DNA of 64,000 nt from Echinococcus granulosus (Eukaryota; Platyhelminthes; Cestoda; Cyclophyllidea; Taeniidae). A program made the position numbers and the translations under genes. Of this stretch, positions 27,101 through 40,196 are shown one piece after another. The notes under the pieces were generated by a model. That model saw nothing but the letters and a program-made list of their open reading frames with translations, did no database searches and had not been told where the DNA came from. The DNA is taken from the NCBI RefSeq assembly GCF_000524195.1, contig NW_020170405.1, positions 193,570-257,569 on the forward strand, given 5' to 3'. Each line of letters starts with the position of its first letter. Within the stretch, counting starts at the first letter, position 1.

Positions 27101-30100
27101 TGCTCAAACCACACCTCGATTTAAAGCATCCCCAAGGCGCAGGTGACAGGAAGCGAGCGAACATATAAATGAATGTTATTCGTAACTGAAGACCTCAAGG
27201 GCTCACCTTGACAGGTTTGTAGCCAATGCCAGCGATAAAAGGCGTTTGCAAAACATTTCCGTCTGAAGACTGAGTCTTGGATTTCCCGAAGAGGGTGTGA
27301 ATGCCCTTGGAGACCTTCTCAGGATTGGCTCTGGTCGCGAAACCGTTTGAGGAGCCCAGCATGAGGCTTAACAGCGCCGATGGGTTATCCAGGGTGGCCT
27401 GAGTACACTGTGAAAGGTTCAAGAAGGGTAGATCTACGGGGAAGAGAAATTCCGTCTTTCTGGCCTCCAGCACCACCTTGCAGTCCTGCAATTCAAAAAT
27501 ACACACCGTTAAAAGAAGGAATGCAACGGTCGTACTAGCGTTTTGCACAGGCTAGTATGAATTATGATGATATTTTAAGTAAAGTTGTCACGGCAATGAG
27601 GTTCATGCTTACAATGCCTCTCGTTTCGATGGATTGTGACTAAGAATCCAAAGTTATTTAGCGCGACAAGTTTCAATGGAGTAGAATGACGGTTGTTTTA
27701 CATGTACAACCATATAGATCTTTTCATTCTCCGCCTGCACGTCCACAATCAAGATACATTTAAGCCGTATGCATCATGACAACATCAGGAATAACTCCAG
27801 CGCTAGACTGTACTCACTTTGTATATCATCATATGACCGGATTCTGTTACCTCGCCCTTCAAATGACTACATAATACACGACTAAGTAAAATCACCCCAG
27901 AGGACAAAATGCAAAGTGTATGAGTTACTTCCGTCATTCTCAAAAAGTACACACCGGAAAGGTAGAATAGTACAAAACCCACTTAAAGACGCCGATGAAA
28001 ATGTCAGGAAGTCTTGGGGTTTCTCCACTGGACGGTGGAAGGGCGCTTCGGTAATGACAGAAATTAAATTTGGTCTAATAGTCACTCTAATGAAGATTGA
28101 GAATCCCATTGGAAAGTAAATCACCACAATTTAGGTAGTAAACAGTTCTGGAATCACACTAGTTGCCGTCAATTTTTTAACCATGGCAGCCACCACTCAA
28201 AAACTAAAAAAAGTGCGGTCAGCCGTACATTAAAACTACCACTTTTATTGTTTTAAACCCAGCCACAATGCAAATACGTTTGATCAAGAACGCATATCCC
28301 ATAATTGCGATGCCAGGCTCAGATGAAAACTCGACGCATCACAGTTTGATTTAGTTGGCGCTTAAAATGTCGAGAAAATCACGACTATAAAGGTTATGCA
28401 ACATCACGCAATGGGATGAAATGATACGGATTGGAGATAGATAGTTGCCAATGAAACACGGTTAGCGTGAGGCTTGGCAGTACAAGATTTACCGGCTACA
28501 TGTTCTATAAACAAACTACCCCGGACGCAGACCAGATCATAGTGGTATTAGATAACCGAAATTTCACAATTTAAACGCTACGCTGACGTCATACCTACAC
28601 TTTAAGCTATGATGGTCGTTTCAGAATAGGCAGTTTCGGCGTGGTTTGAGGCACCTCACTGAAATCTTTCGAGAAAAGTTAGACATGCACACACAAAGTG
28701 GGCGTCATTGCGACAGGACCAAATTATGCACACGAACATATAAAACCACGCAAAAAACCAATGAGCACCAATTATGCACTCGGTGCATGACAGAATTCCA
28801 CGAAAGAAGAACACGGACTTGCCTCAGGCAACTCCGATTTGAAAACTGCCTGAGTAACAGTGGGAGCGGTGTTTGCACCAAAGATTTTCAATGGGGACGA
28901 TGTGTTTATAGGATAGTCGGTAATTATTTGCAAGCTATTAACACATTCGCTGCTGGAGTCTTAAAGAAAAACCGACTGTCACAGCCCGGATGTTTTATCC
29001 CAATAACAAGGTGTCATTTTGCCTTAAGTTTTCAGACCAATTCAACTGTGGCTTAGAGACCATGAACCTGGTCACGACCATTCCAAAGTTGGGAACATCC
29101 CACATCTGTTTTAATGTTTTAAACTAAACCAATCCATCTGCGGCAAGGTGTGGTACAATCTATGATTATAACCTGATGAAGTATGCGTGACATACATGTG
29201 GTGCCGGTAGAGACCATAATAACAACATCAACAATGAAGAAGTGGCACGTAGGCAAATGGTGTTCAATAATGGTGCATCACAAGTAATTTTAGTATATGG
29301 CATCATTTGCTCCATTCACATTGATAAAATGCCAGTTGACAACTCCAGCTGAAAAGGTAGAATTACTAATGGGGGAAAAAGATGAGGTTCATCGAGGTGT
29401 AGGTACAATCTAGTACAGGAAAGAGAACTCACAGGAGAAAAAATAAATTTATGCTAGCACAATGACTGACCATCGCAAATTAAGGCAAACGAAATGCCCT
29501 AAAAAGCATCCACTTTTTTTCCACAATGGACACAAATTTCGACTTTAGCGATTGACCACAAACTTTACTTCGTAAGTGAAATAACGTCTGGACCGCCTGT
29601 TTGGAATTGCAAAAGGGCAGAAGTGTTGCAATTTAGTTCCTCTATGAGAAGAAAATACCCCTCGGAGCTATAAAGGAAATCCACTCCAACTGAATCAATT
29701 TGAAAGAATCAGGCTTGGTGGTAAATCAAACAGTGTTAACCCAAACTGTCATAACTAGTGTGTCATTCAAAGAATGCCAAAAAAGCCGCCTTATATCACT
29801 ACTTTGATTGGATTGACCAAGAAACCTGAGAGACTCATTGCAACGAGACATGAAGTTACCTAAATAATCGAGAACCTGGAATAAAAGATAATAATGGTTT
29901 GTTTCTCTTTGCTTTCAATCAACATTTAGCATAAGTTTTTACGGGAGCTGAAGCAGAGCGTCTTGTAAGGGACCAGATTTTGATAAAGTACTATTCATCT
30001 CTAAGCTTTACCCTCAAATTGGTCAAGAAATCTCATGGTAACGTGAGGAGATTGATCTGGATGCAAAAGAAAGTACAAATGTGTTCGAGATGGTGGAGAC

Positions 30101-33100
30101 AGCTCATATGCCAACTCATTTTCAGTTGGAGCTAATCGTGACGCATGCCTCCGAATAGAATAAATGTTAAGCGGAAGTAAGCAGCAGGCGAAGGATAATT
30201 TCAGTCCATGACTGCCGCTAAAGTTCAATGGTCATCAGGTCTGTGATCCATGACTTTATTAGCTGAGGTGCAAATGACTATGACCCCACGGGAACCAGAT
30301 GAGCAACTCGTTCAAGCAAAAATGAGAGGCCACACATTAGGAGTCACAGTGAAAGCAAGCCTAACTCCAGCTCGTTTTCCACTAGTGATAGCTGCACCGT
30401 AATCTTTTCAGACGAGACCCGTCTAACAAACCGGAATTCCCTGACAAAATCCGACATTTGCTGGGTAACCTATTTTCAGAGTGAAAATTCGACGGAACTT
30501 ACGGTAAGAATACAGTTTAGGTTTTCATCGGTCCGTAATTTACAGAAGACCCTTATCTTAACTGTACGGGTAAGTAGGGCCGAAAAATTTATTAATCAAT
30601 TTGATGACCTCAGTTTCAAATAGTCGGACTTCGTAACCTAGCTCGTGGTTTCTTTTTGGAGACCGGGAGGGTGCACCGACCCTAGTCGAGGTCGTAGAGG
30701 GGCGAATGGGATTAGTTCTTGCTGAAACGCCAAGGCGGTGTCATGCTTGCGCAGATTACATGGCATTTGGACAAATCATTTTTGGGGGTATGCACCAGTA
30801 AAAAATCGCTTTCGAAGAGATGGTTGCTACACACAGTAAGTTAGATTGCGTAGCCATTTCACTCGAGCAAATAAGTTTGATTTGGCGTTGTTATCCAGTA
30901 AGCTTGCTCAAATTACTTTAATAGACATCCCAGTGACCCTATAAAAAGGCGTTTCAGTAACCATGTAATTTAACTGGTAACAACAGACGTCCACAATCTA
31001 AGGTGTTCTTTACACAGGGAATGAAAAACATTCAGAGTGGAAACTATGATTCGAATTTCAACATTTCCACAACCGGTTTCATGTATATGTGACGCTCCAA
31101 CTTTTTCACCGAAGTCCGGGGTCACAAGTGATGTTGCTATTCGATGAGAGTAACTGATTTTAGACATAAAAAAAAACAGAAAAAAACAAAAACAAATGGA
31201 TGATTCGAGATGAATCGAATAGCGTTTAAATCTCAATTATCACCTCCATAAGTGCAATGAATTTATAGAGGTAAACATGAGTCGGCGCCGGGTCCAGTTC
31301 AACACTGTTGACATGGGGATGAAAAACGAGATACCGGGCATATGATCGAAACATCAGACCTATCAGAACGACAAGCAATTAAAAAGCGCACAACAGTAAA
31401 ACACCAACACAAAAGTTGGCCTGACAAAGCCACGGAATAAAATTTGGTTAATTATTTGCCAGCCTATTTCTCCGTTCAAGCAGTGTGTCAAACGAACTTA
31501 ATAAAAACCCGATTAACCAAGTGAGAACAATACAGGTAGTAAGTATTACTATTGGAAAACCAAATAACGTGACGAAATCAAAGGAAGCAAGTATATTACT
31601 TGCCTAATCTGATTTTACAGCATAAAATGATCTTAGCAATAAATCTAAGCTTGTAGATGGTTAACAAATAGCGATATGAGATTTCCAAGATGATAGTAGA
31701 TAATGGAATGAGCGACTGCTTAAAGAATAGTAAAATCCAAGTGGAGTTGGGGACAAAAGAGTTGTATATTGGAAGGAACGATTCAGCAAAGTATTTCTTA
31801 TTATTTTCATAAAGACGTCACAAAATGAGGCGAAAAAAATGCGACAATCAAGAGAATGGGTCTTTCTTCTTCGGCGCTTTAATGGTTTATGATCAAGCCT
31901 TATACAAGCCGAAACGTAGACGGTGACGATTTTGGAGCGCAAACTCACCTCCTCAGGATCGATACGCAAGGCGGTTTTACGCAGAGCAACGGTCGAGTCA
32001 ACGAGCTGCTTGGAGAGGCCCTCGCCAATCTCTGAGCATTTTGTGAGTAGGTCCTTCGTGATTCTCGCGCGCTGGCGGTCGATCGTCTCCAAGTCGGCAA
32101 TCAGCACGTGAATGTTGTGTGTGAAGTGGTGACGCTGCTTGTCATTGAACTTGGCCATCTCCGAGGCGTATGTGTGCTGCGTCTCTATGAAGGCGTCCTT
32201 CTTTGCTGCCAATGCGTTCTGGGCCTGGGTAGGTTAGGAGATGGTAAGATGCTAGTACAAACGGTTAAATTTCAGACAAGTATCAAAACTCAATCAATTG
32301 GCTGCAAATCTTTGGAGGATTTAGAAAACTGTGTTGGCCAACACTGAAGTTTTATGAAAAGCGCGAGAAATTAATTTCTTTTGGACAGTACCATAAAAAA
32401 TTGATTTTGCCACTGAGCTCCATGTTTGTAGGGCACATTTTAGGAAAAAAAACTGAGTAGTGGAAAGGTTTGCGGTTGAATTTAGAATACGCATTTAATC
32501 TTATTCAGTGCGCAAAAAAATATGAAGTCTTGGTGACTAGTATCGACAAAGGAAAAAATTAGCATGAAAATCTGGTACTCCTTGCTGATTAACGTCGAAG
32601 TTTTCAGGGATGCTGGAAGAAAGAAACATTTTCACTTTTTTTCAAATGAAGAATGAAACAGAAAGGACAATGATTGCAGCCCAAAGGGGGCAAACACTCC
32701 AGTGTTTATGCATTTCATTTAAGCTGATAGAATAGAAGACCGAGGCTCTTGGAGAGCTGAAAGTTGAAGCTCATGCATCAAGCCAAAATTATCACGAAAA
32801 CCGGCTATCCTCCAGGCAAACGGGAGGACCTGGTGCAGTGCGCCAATGCTTGCCCCAGATAACTCATTGATTACCTATGGGTAGTGAAGGTTTTCCTGAT
32901 TCCATCAAATCATTGCTCAGATAGCCAAACAAAATTTAAAAAGAATAGTAGCAGAGCGAATAAGGAGCCTTGGGACGAAAAATTGGCTTCAAGACGAAAG
33001 GAGACTAGAATTAAGCATCATGTAAAAACTTAGTGTATCAAGATGATTCACATGGTGAAGAAGTGCTAAATAAAACACAATTGATGCAGATGGCTCTAAA

Positions 33101-34243
33101 ATGCCTTAACCTGATTAGCTAAAAGTAAGTCTATGAATTTTAAGCAGAAAGCGTGCTTGTGAAATACTTGCGTGCCACCAACTAACAAACATGAACAAAC
33201 GAAGGTGGATGCGCGCTTTTGATAACAAACTGAAGTTTGTACTGAGTCATGAAGTACAAAAGAATGGGCGGAACGAATCAGACAGAAGGTTTGGTCTTTA
33301 TCAAAAACGCATTTACCACTAATCATTGAGAAGAGGGGGGTAAGACTATTATTACTAACCTTTTGTCTCTCTTCTGGAGTGATATTAGGGTTTTCCCGAG
33401 CCTGAGTGTTTACAGTTTCCGCCTTTTGCTTCTCCTTCAGCGCGTTCACATGGGTCCTCCATGTATCCTCAAGGCGTCTCTTTTCCCTTTCGCGTTGAGT
33501 ATTATAGTTTGTGTAGTCGGTGGTAACTTTATCGGCTACTTTACGTTCCCTATCGTACTCTGCCTTCAGCGGCATTATTACGGATTTTTGCAATTCGGCT
33601 CCATAGTTCTCAAATGCCATCCCCATCTCGAGGAAGGAGGCTAGGGAGTCCGTGAGAACCGTATTGTAGCTCAGCTTTGAATCAATTGATGAGCCTGCTT
33701 TCTTTTTTGGGACAAAGCTAGATACAGTTTTGCGGTATTTCTTCCCAAAATCAACGATCAACTTTTGTATCTCACAGAGAAGTCGAAAATGGTGATCATG
33801 TAATGAAAGCTGATCATTTTCAAATTGAAGGAGAAAATCCATTTGATCCTAGATGTAAGATTAATATATGTGCACATTGAAGATGAATGCATAAACAATG
33901 AGTGATGTGCTAAAAATGACAATCACGGTCACTCGCAGTACCAAACGCGTACAGCCGCTACACATCAAAATAAGTAATTGAGTAAGCCATCAATAAAACC
34001 ATAGCATTAACGTTAAAATCACTGCAAGAAAGGAACAAATGAATGAACAGCACGAATGAAAGCGCATGGTTAAAGTGCTGATACTAAATCCGAAGGTTTC
34101 ACAGATCTGAGAGCGTTTGCTCATTAACACCAATTGTAATGCATGGGTAGAGTGAGAATTTATCATAAACGTAGAGTAAGTACACAAATACACTAGGTTA
34201 TAGAGCATACCCATAGTTCAACGCCCCAACTCCTACTTTCCAT
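15167..34243 (-). CDS. F-BAR / HR1 / SH3 protein of the CIP4-FBP17-TOCA-1 family, complete
   Basis: Membrane-curving adaptor; family members bind phosphoinositide membranes through the F-BAR dimer, Cdc42 through HR1, and WASP/dynamin through SH3. Nine exons, right to left: 34243-34211, 33848-33360, 32224-31949, 27485-27207, 24668-24589, 19520-19388, 17872-17730, 15507-15401 and 15321-15167. Phases close throughout, giving 564 residues (vertebrate members about 550-620). The 11-codon first exon encodes MESRSWGVELW, matching the family's conserved WGxELWDQ start. F-BAR covers roughly residues 5-290. HR1 is split over the exons at 24.6 kb (EMTVIQLDDRIKTLKSSLDK) and 19.4 kb (AEDTIAKLRRQTFSLSDLIK). 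A Ser/Pro linker follows. The C-terminal SH3 keeps GDGSGWT-type core (NDGSGWTAV) and GFLPTTHL, but its opening reads ATLKYDCEG instead of ALYDY. About 17 kb is intron, with several unsupported open frames inside. It cannot be assigned to one vertebrate paralogue. Confidence 0.92.
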
Positions 34244-34876
34244 CTTCACGATGAAATAGTATCTGAAATTGTGCGTGCTGTTTGAAGTTCATCACTGATA
34301 AAGAAAAACAATTTTACAAGAAGGTCTGAATCTTTTAATTCTACATGCCGATTCCTAATGCAAAATATTAGGCTACAAAGTGGGAATTCACGTTTAATAC
34401 AAGTGTCTTGCATAGGGTTCACTTGTGAGGTTAGTTAATCTGAATAAGGATTAAATATTTGGAAACTTTTTTAGAAAAGCATAGTTTCTTACACCTTTAC
34501 TGCTTGCATTTTACTATGTCATCCACCTCAACATTTTCATTGCATGGTACACTATCTCCTATACCAACAATTCCCGTTTCAGTGGAAATGTTAACATAAT
34601 GAGCACACAAATACATGCAGGAGTGGCGGACTGAATCAACACTAATGTGTCACTTATGAATTGATGATACCCTTGTTCCCTTAACTGACTTTCCGTTGTC
34701 ATAAAGGTAGCAAAAATTTTTCATTCTTTTTGGCTGGCATTTCAAACTTTCTCAATGTAATCGATATGCCATTGCCTTCAGATTCTTAACTCGAGAACAT
34801 TGGATCAGGGAGGACACCTCGATTATACGCAGCATGAAAAATGTTTACGAATAACTATGGTTCATTTCCTCTTTAG

Positions 34877-34925
34877 AGCTCGACGACGTCGGCTCAGCCA
34901 CGGAGCTACTACGAACTGACCCAGC
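34877..34925 (+). CDS. Candidate exon upstream in the FN3-protein gene
   Basis: A 49-nt segment with a CTCTTTAG acceptor and a GC/gtacgt donor. One frame reads LDDVGSATELLRTDPA, the other STTSAQPRSYYELTQ. It lies about 630 bp to the right of the F-BAR start codon, pointing the opposite way. Coding status rests only on splice signals and composition. Confidence 0.25.
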
Positions 34926-35966
34926 GTACGTAAACAAGTGTGTATTAGGCACTCAGTAGTTTGCAATGTGTGGTTTGTGAGATTGGGTAGTGCTTGAATA
35001 TCTTAACTTATTTTAGCCGTTTTTAGTACTCCGAATCTCTCAGGAAGGCGAAAGAAGTCATGATACTGGGGTGGAACATGCAGTTTCAAACTATAAAAGG
35101 GTTAGGGGCTGCTGGCATGACCCAGGGGCCATGCCGCCTAGCTAAATCACAAAGAGGAGACGAAAGTGGTCATGAAGCCTAATCAAGTAGTTAAACAAAT
35201 AATTAGGATACTACAGCACATGTTGCAGTTCTTAAAAATTACAGGGATGTTTCAAACTGCTACCTGCTACTTATCCCTTGGAGCCAATTTTGTCACTTGT
35301 TTTTTATTTACTTTCGCTATTGTTGATACATAGGATATTCTAGCGTAAGTGACCTCGAACTCAATGCGTTTGATGCTTGCCATCAAATTAGCTCGTTCTT
35401 AACACAATTCCCACTACTATTAAAGTGCGCTCAGCTAAATAATCTTTGAAATTATTTTTACCCTCTTGTTGGGAAAGGCTCCAGTGATGATTCTTGTAAT
35501 TGTCTACGTTGTTTTGTGGTTTACGCTTCAAATACTATCTTTTTACTTGCATTGAGGTGGGAAATTTACAGATTTTCTCTAGTCATTGTGCTTATTTCAC
35601 AACTTGCCATTTAGAGTACAATCTGCCTTAACCAAATGGAAAAATTAGTTTCGCTCACCAACGATTACTCGAAATTTTAATCGATGGGCTGGATTCTACC
35701 GCTACTTCGAGAGGATTTTCTTAGCACAAGAATTCGAATAAAGTAGTCCCCCATAATTTGCCTTCGCTTACGCATTTAAAGGAAGGATGGTACCCAGGTT
35801 ATTGCTTTTTAAAACCAGTAAATACATTGTAAAAAATACCTCTTTTTACTGCTGATTTTTGCAATACTTAAAGCACTTCATTTCGGTTGCGGTGGTGGTG
35901 ACGAACGGGTGCTGCCGGTGGATGTTGGAAAGCAATCTGAAGACCAAATTATTGTTAATTATGCAG

Positions 35967-36030
35967 TGATCTCAGCCTCTTCTATCATGATCTCCTTCTC
36001 TGCTCCAACTTTGTTGTCTTCGTCCTCATG
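35967..36030 (+). CDS. Candidate FN3 exon (strands A-B)
   Basis: Flanked by an ATGCAG acceptor and an ATG/gtgagt donor. The frame reads VISASSIMISFSAPTLLSSS. The hydrophobic alternation followed by a Pro resembles the early strands of a fibronectin type III module, comparable to the VTAVSRTEVIVSWEPP of the exon at 40197. No strong Trp is present. It probably belongs to the same plus-strand gene; not proven. Confidence 0.3.
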
Positions 36031-38026
36031 GTGAGTGGGTCTCCCGTATCAGTTCCTCTTTTGCAAATCATGGGTTTGCAAATCCAACTTTAAACAATGT
36101 TAAAAATTGCATTTTTTAAACAACATCTCGTTTCTCTATTTCTTTCTGACTCTAAATTGTATGGAAACGCGTTTTTGTCAAATTCCCTTTTATTAAACCT
36201 CGATTGTAATAAATGGCAATAATCCGTACATTATGTAAATCTGCTAGTTTCCATGACAAATAATAAGCAGTGTTTCATTTAGTTGACTCTAACAATTTGA
36301 GGAGCTGAACAGTCTCACTTGTGGCACTAGTTGTGCACCCGTTGTGGTAAGAATTTTCGAAATAGAGACAGATAGAAGACTACTATTTTGATCAGAGCTA
36401 TCTTAATAACGTTATAAGTAGCGGCATCTGTTCGAATGATGTATTGATGTTTTCTGTACCAGATTTCGAATCCTAGAGTTGCTCAGTTGATTCTGTTGTC
36501 TTGTTGAGATAGATCCTAACGCAATACAATCGCGTTTCGGGCAGTGGATCTTGTCCCATTGCTTAGCGCCCGTCTCGATTTGCGAAATAAAATTACTTTG
36601 CACAGAAGCCTGCTCTTGCCTGGCTAGAGGAGTAGCGGTAGCCAGCAGGGAGTTCTCGTTTTCTTTAATGGGTGTGTTTGTGAACCGCTTTACTCTTTTT
36701 TTTTAAATTCGGGAGCACTGTTTTCTCTGCACCGCCTACTCGAGTAAAGGTACCCAAATTCCCCGTGGTTTTCTATGGGATAGTTTTCGCCACTTATTGC
36801 TAATTAGAGACATTCTGTCATTTGGTGTTTTTTTTTGTATTAACCCAACTTTATGCATTGCACTAATGCCATTAAGAGACTGTGACATGTTCTATTAATT
36901 CATAGGACTTTAATTTTTTAGGTGAACACGTTTCGCCCCGTCTAAACTGTTAAGCTACACTATTGCAATGCTTTTTTACGTCTAAAATATAAATACAAAT
37001 TGTCTGCCTTAATTTTTGGTGGGACTCAGCATCTTTTTTCCTTTCACAGCATTCCCTGACTCGGCGCAATGTTAGGAAGCAATGGCGCGGGAATTTCAGT
37101 TGAGGAAAAAATACGAAGAATGCTTCAAATAACCCCACCTTTAATGTCTGTAATGCTTAAAGGTGCAACTTTTGATCATAAAGTTTCGTAGCACTTCTTT
37201 TGAATTTGGATTCGTATAGAAGCTCGAAAATGTCAGGTGGATTCAAGCAAGCACTTGTGCGGAGATTAATCTTTTCTATAAAAGTGAAGGTGTATAAGGC
37301 CATAAAAATTTGCATGTAGCGTTCCGGGACTTCACTGAAGGAGAAAGAAGACATAGTGCTGGGGCAGAATAAGGGTTGAGGGTCATGCTACCCAACAGAA
37401 GTACAAAGGCGGAGTCTTAAGTGCCCGCGTAACCAGAATGAAGAGTTTAACAAATATTTCTAGCATTACATGGTCCACTTCTCCTTTTGAGCGTCGCCCC
37501 AGTGCCATTCTGGATCAGGCTCTCACGCCGGCCATTAAAACGTAGTGGATGCTGTAAGGAAGATGTCTACAAACCATCTGTGCCAGTCATCGAATTTGTT
37601 TGCAGCTACGACGTTACACGGCTGCGACGTCATTGATCTCTCTTGGTAAATTTATTACATCCATAGTTTCGTCCGGTCTGGGAACCGTATTGTGGGAAGG
37701 GAAATGCGCTACCCATCACCCATGTCCACCACTGATCGTAAGAACATTGTCCTAAAAGCAGTCACTTAATGTACGACATATTTTCAAGTAGTTTTGCGGG
37801 GATGAGGTTTTGAGTCTGTTACTTTTTTTTATTAGTGACGACCTTTAATGTCTACTAAAGCAAAAGTGTCTGAAAGAGATACCAGAGAATATTGCTCAAA
37901 AAAATAAGTGATCATGTTTATGAGTTGAGCAAAAGCTTTGAAATCATGCTAATATTAAATAAAACAAAAAACTTCCTAAAATGCCTTCTTGCAATATCAA
38001 ATTTGAAATTACGGGTCGTTTCGCAG

Positions 38027-38133
38027 CCGGGTTACGGCAGGTACAGCACTTTAGCTATATGGCTGAAGAGTGAGGGAGAGCCGCCATTGCCTGTTACTTT
38101 TGAAGTCTACCTGCGATCCAGATGGAGTTGGTT
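38027..38133 (+). CDS. Candidate exon, plus-strand gene
   Basis: After a TTTCGCAG acceptor the frame reads PGYGRYSTLAIWLKSEGEPP then LPVTFEVYLRSRW. Strand-like alternation would suit the second half of an FN3 module, but no motif decides it. The donor (GTTG/gtttgt) is weak. Confidence 0.25.
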
Positions 38134-38265
38134 TGTGCTACTTAAGCTCCATAAATTTCCTCCTAAGCATAATCTGTTTGCGTAATTAAAAAGTGCCCTG
38201 CTGCCTTTTAAAGGAAAGTCATACAAAACTCGCACTGCCGCAAGTTTTAGTCCCTTGATGCACAG

Positions 38266-38352
38266 GCTCTAGACGCCGACGCGCGAGGATGTGGGCTGCC
38301 CTCCTTGGTGGGCCTCAGGAAACAGATGATGGTTACGCGGTTGGATCTTGAT
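38266..38352 (+). CDS. Candidate exon, plus-strand gene
   Basis: Bounded by ATGCACAG and GAT/gtaagt. Only one frame is open: 29 codons beginning ALDADARGCGLPSLVGLRKQ. It is GC-richer than its surroundings, as other real exons in this window are. No family was recognised. It is placed with the FN3 gene by strand and position only. Confidence 0.35.
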
Positions 38353-38892
38353 GTAAGTTCCGCCAACTGCAGGATTGTGAGACCAAGATTAACTGTTTAA
38401 AAAAGATGACCTCAAAAATACCTGGTACCATGATGCAAAAAATTATCTCTTCAATCAAAAGTGCGGTTTTTTGCAAACGGTCAATTGCCCAAAACGGCCA
38501 AAGGGAAGGTTGGATGGATTTAAATGCAATTACTCGGGAATAAACGAGTGTATTGAAGGTGAATAAATTTGAATTTTGTGTTTAATTGATCACATCAAAG
38601 TATTCCACGTCACGAGTTATCCAAGCATGCATTTACAGGAGGCTTAAGGATTGTGGAAATTTGTTAGAGGAAAAAGCAGCATCATTCTTATTCGTTTGAC
38701 TTTGTTTAAAAATAGTAAGTTAACTTTTAACACCTTTGGGTCCATATTTTTTGTCGTAATAAAAACTACGACTGAATTCTATCAATCAGGTAAATTTTTT
38801 TTTTTGAAAATTTTCATGTGTACGATGGCATCTTGTCCATATTTCTTAGCTTCCTCGAAATTTAAAAGTTAGTTTTCAAGTAGAACCGACAG

Positions 38893-38994
38893 AACTGCGG
38901 TTCGGAGGGACTCACAACCCAGAAATGCGTCGCATCACGGAAGAGGAGGCCAGTCCACGTTGTGATCAACTTTTCTCCCCTCTGCCTCTCGAAG
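38893..38994 (+). CDS. Candidate exon, plus-strand gene
   Basis: A 102-nt segment with a CCGACAG acceptor and a GAAG/gtgtgt donor. Phase from the previous candidate exon gives NCGSEGLTTQKCVASRKRRP onward; the alternative frame reads ELRFGGTHNPEMRRITEEEA onward. Both are open, so the frame is undecided. Confidence 0.3.
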
Positions 38995-40196
38995 GTGTGT
39001 TATCTGAAATGCCACATGACAAAGAGAACAAGATCGATCAAATTGTCATGAAAATGGCTCTGAGTATTTGGTGAAGATTCGTTCAGCCGAAATAATTGCA
39101 GTATAGGGTGGATGTTACGCTGAATCATTTTTCCACTGTTTTTCGGACATGGATGTTTGACCATTACAAAACGCTCTAAACACCAGATTAGCGACGAACT
39201 TTGTGTTAAGCGCCTGAAATACTTTCCTAGGCATTAGCACATAAAAATGCCTTTAATTTTAAGGACATAGAGCCTTGGGCAACAAGTTTAGCTCAATTCT
39301 ATGCCGGAAGCATCAATGTTCGTTAAAAGATGTAATGAGGATGACTTGTTTTAGGGAAAGCGGAGGACCTTGGGACCCCATCAGTCTCGAATAGGGAAAG
39401 CAGCATGGTCAGCTCGGCATATATTCCATTTTAACCTTCATAAAAAGCAAATAAGTTTATTTCATTTTTTCTCATATTTGAGTAGGTGGACCACACTCTC
39501 CGACCACAAAATGGAAGTAGACCACGAATACAGGTTACAATATTGTCTAATGGTGAGCAGTTAGCATAAACATGTAGGTGTTTCGTTACTTTAAAAAAAC
39601 ATCCATCATATGAGCCAATGTTGGACTCAGGCAATCTACTTCATGCAATTCACACTTCCTTTTATTGCAATTCGTCAAGCTATCTTCATTTGTGCACTTT
39701 TACCGTACGATACCTTAGTAACTCCTTCACTTTCAAGAAGTGATAAAAATGTAGCTGTCCCAGTCTTCGCTGTAGACGAGAGAAGACATAATTCTCGGGA
39801 AGAATATGTATTGTCGACGTATGGTAGGACTCGGGGCATGTGGCATGATCTGGAGGTCACGCCGACTGGTTAAGGTATGATGACGGAATCCCTAAGTAGC
39901 CTCTCGCTAAAACCGAGCGTTAAACAAACAATTAGCGTCTTACAAAAAATATCCAGTCACCTTTAACGTAGTTTCAACTTTTAAAGTAACACCAGCTGCT
40001 GGATGCTAAACTTTTTGAGATCTGGTACTTTGATCCTTGGACCGGACGCTGAGAATCGCTTTTCTCCACTTCTGATGCAGAATAAATAGAATTATGAAGA
40101 CAAGGTGGTAGTGCACTAACACTAACTACACGACTACATGCAAGCCTGTTCACGTTAAATGCGTTTTTTTTTCCAAAATGGTGTTTGGCCCACAAG

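Noticed and set aside
28646..29056. 136-codon plus-strand open frame with many Cys and Thr
   Set aside because: Lies wholly in a large intron of the F-BAR gene, has no recognisable domain and no clear splice or promoter context.
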